From: an uncultured Chloroflexota bacterium
GTDB lineage: Bacteria; Chloroflexota; Anaerolineae; Promineifilales; Promineifilaceae
Reading direction: 5' to 3'
NCBI GenBank assembly: GCA_937958365.1
Contig: CALFEW010000275.1
Span: 1 to 5,292 of the forward strand
DNA length: 5,292 nucleotides
In this document: positions 4,717 to 5,292 of the stretch, in pieces
Numbering within the stretch: the first letter of the stretch is position 1
Layout: every line of letters starts with the position of its first letter
Program-made: the position numbers and the translations under genes
The notes under the pieces: generated by a model
Told to the model about the DNA's origin: nothing
Database searches by the model: none
What the model saw: only the letters and a program-made list of their open reading frames with translations

Positions 4717-5292
4717 CTATGCCTGGGGCAGCGTAAACCAAAACGTGCTGCCTTCGCCCAACTGGCTGTTCACACCCACTTCGCCGCCGCATTTTTCCAC
4801 GATGCGGCGCACAATGGACAGCCCTAAACCTTCGCCACGGGTGCGCTGCGGGTTCAGGCGGGTGTGTGTTTTGAACAGGCGTAACTGGTCGGCTTCCGAT
4901 ATGCCGCTGCCGTTGTCTTTCACCCAAAAGCAGACGGTGTGGTCTTCACTGACCATTGCGCCCAGTTCCAGGACGGGTGGGCTGCCGCCATATTTCAGGC
5001 CGTTGCTGATGTAGTTGACCCACACTTCTTCAATCCAGGAGGGGTAGCCAACGGCCGTAGGCCAGAATTCAATCTGGTTGATTTGGGCGTCATGTTCGTT
5101 GATTTCAAAAATGAGCCGCTTGCGCGCTTCGGCCACCACGCGCTTCATGTCCAGCGGAATCATCTCCACTTCTTCGCGGCCCACGCTGGCCAGCAGCAGG
5201 ATTTCGCTCAGCACATTATTCATTTTGTGGCCGCTTTGCAGGATGTGTTTAAGCGCCAGTCGCCCTTCGTTGTCCAGCTTCTCCTTCTGGGT
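4717..5292 (-). CDS. Sensor histidine kinase, C-terminal part (runs off right edge)
   Basis: The 191 visible residues continue in an open frame to the right edge; the first in-frame Met inside the window (ATG at 5223) is internal, not a start. The first about 40 residues are the end of a HisKA dimerisation helix pair (LKHILQSGHKMNNVLSEILLLASV); the phosphorylated His lies outside the window. The HATPase_c domain follows with a complete ATP site: N-box WVNYISNGLKYGG (about visible residues 91-103), G1 box VKDNGSGI (124-131), F-box LRLFKTHTRL, G2 box GEGLGLSIVRRIVE (153-166), and the terminal GEGSTFWFTLP. It should therefore be an active kinase that passes phosphate to a response regulator. No HAMP, PAS or receiver region is visible. 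The stop is 31 nt before the McrC start, and there is no hairpin with T-run between them, so co-transcription is plausible. The signal sensed cannot be inferred. Confidence 0.93.
   Translation of the reverse strand, partial: TQKEKLDNEGRLALKHILQSGHKMNNVLSEILLLASVGREEVEMIPLDMKRVVAEARKRLIFEINEHDAQINQIEFWPTAVGYPSWIEEVWVNYISNGLKYGGSPPVLELGAMVSEDHTVCFWVKDNGSGISEADQLRLFKTHTRLNPQRTRGEGLGLSIVRRIVEKCGGEVGVNSQLGEGSTFWFTLPQA

Larger units (their letters stand above)
47..5058. repeat. Dispersed octamer palindrome ACGGCCGT, 14 exact copies
   Basis: Exact copies start at 47, 648, 1717, 2019, 3120, 3300, 3465, 3593, 3732, 4078, 4247, 4557, 4597 and 5051. Thirteen lie inside genes and one (3465) is intergenic. 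Within genes they are read in all three frames: as Asn/Asp/His-Gly-Arg (648, 2019, 3120, 3300, 3732, 4557), Thr-Ala-Val (47, 1717, 4078, 4597, 5051) and Arg-Pro (3593, 4247). One-mismatch copies that keep the CGGCCG core are at 931, 2415, 3488 and 3896. The base before the octamer is A in 8 of 14 copies. At 60 % GC about 0.15 copies would be expected in this length. The family is dispersed, not tandem, with no fixed spacing. Confidence 0.9.

Noticed and set aside
4706..4729. Direct repeat GCCTGGGGC at 4706 and 4721
   Set aside because: Two 9-bp copies near the end of the kinase gene; short and GC-rich, consistent with chance.
4717..5292. Possibility that the gene upstream of McrC is an McrB GTPase
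   Set aside because: The N-, G1-, F- and G2-boxes are those of a histidine kinase HATPase_c domain; there is no Walker A or AAA+ signature.

Overview
The window is protein-coding, roughly 58-60 % GC by eye, and has no RNA gene, CRISPR array or insertion sequence that I can recognise. All five supported genes lie on the minus strand, so transcription runs from high to low coordinates. The gene content (a NitT/TauT-type binding protein with a Thr/Pro-rich linker and an OmpA-like tail, a short SpeA-like decarboxylase, an McrC homologue), the TTAGTTGG-rich intergenic spacers and the very frequent palindrome ACGGCCGT suggest a Chloroflexota (Anaerolineae-like) bacterium. That placement is an inference from style, not from a marker gene.

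In transcription order: (1) 4717-5292, the C-terminal part of a sensor histidine kinase, running off the right edge. (2) 3495-4685, a complete McrC-family PD-(D/E)XK nuclease subunit 31 nt downstream of the kinase, with no McrB GTPase on either side. (3) A 99-nt spacer holding a 20-bp near-palindrome and a good sigma-70-type promoter. (4) 1947-3395, a compact SpeA-like PLP decarboxylase. (5) A 105-nt spacer rich in GTTGG/CCAAC words that can form a long imperfect hairpin. (6) 207-1841, a membrane-anchored or lipoprotein solute-binding protein fused to a divergent OmpA-like domain. (7) A 95-nt spacer almost filled by an inverted repeat. (8) 1-111, the first 37 codons of a lipoprotein, running off the left edge.

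The genes do not form one obvious pathway. The kinase and McrC are close enough to be co-transcribed. The decarboxylase has its own promoter and probably makes agmatine for polyamine synthesis. The two envelope proteins at the left may be expressed together.

The strongest unexplained signal is the octamer ACGGCCGT. It occurs 14 times exactly in 5.3 kb, against about 0.15 expected from base composition, and in all three reading frames. It behaves like a highly iterated palindrome comparable in kind to cyanobacterial HIP1. The other items worth following are the McrC without McrB, the decarboxylase that lacks the usual SpeA helical insert, and the OmpA-like domain that seems to lack its diaminopimelate-binding Asp.
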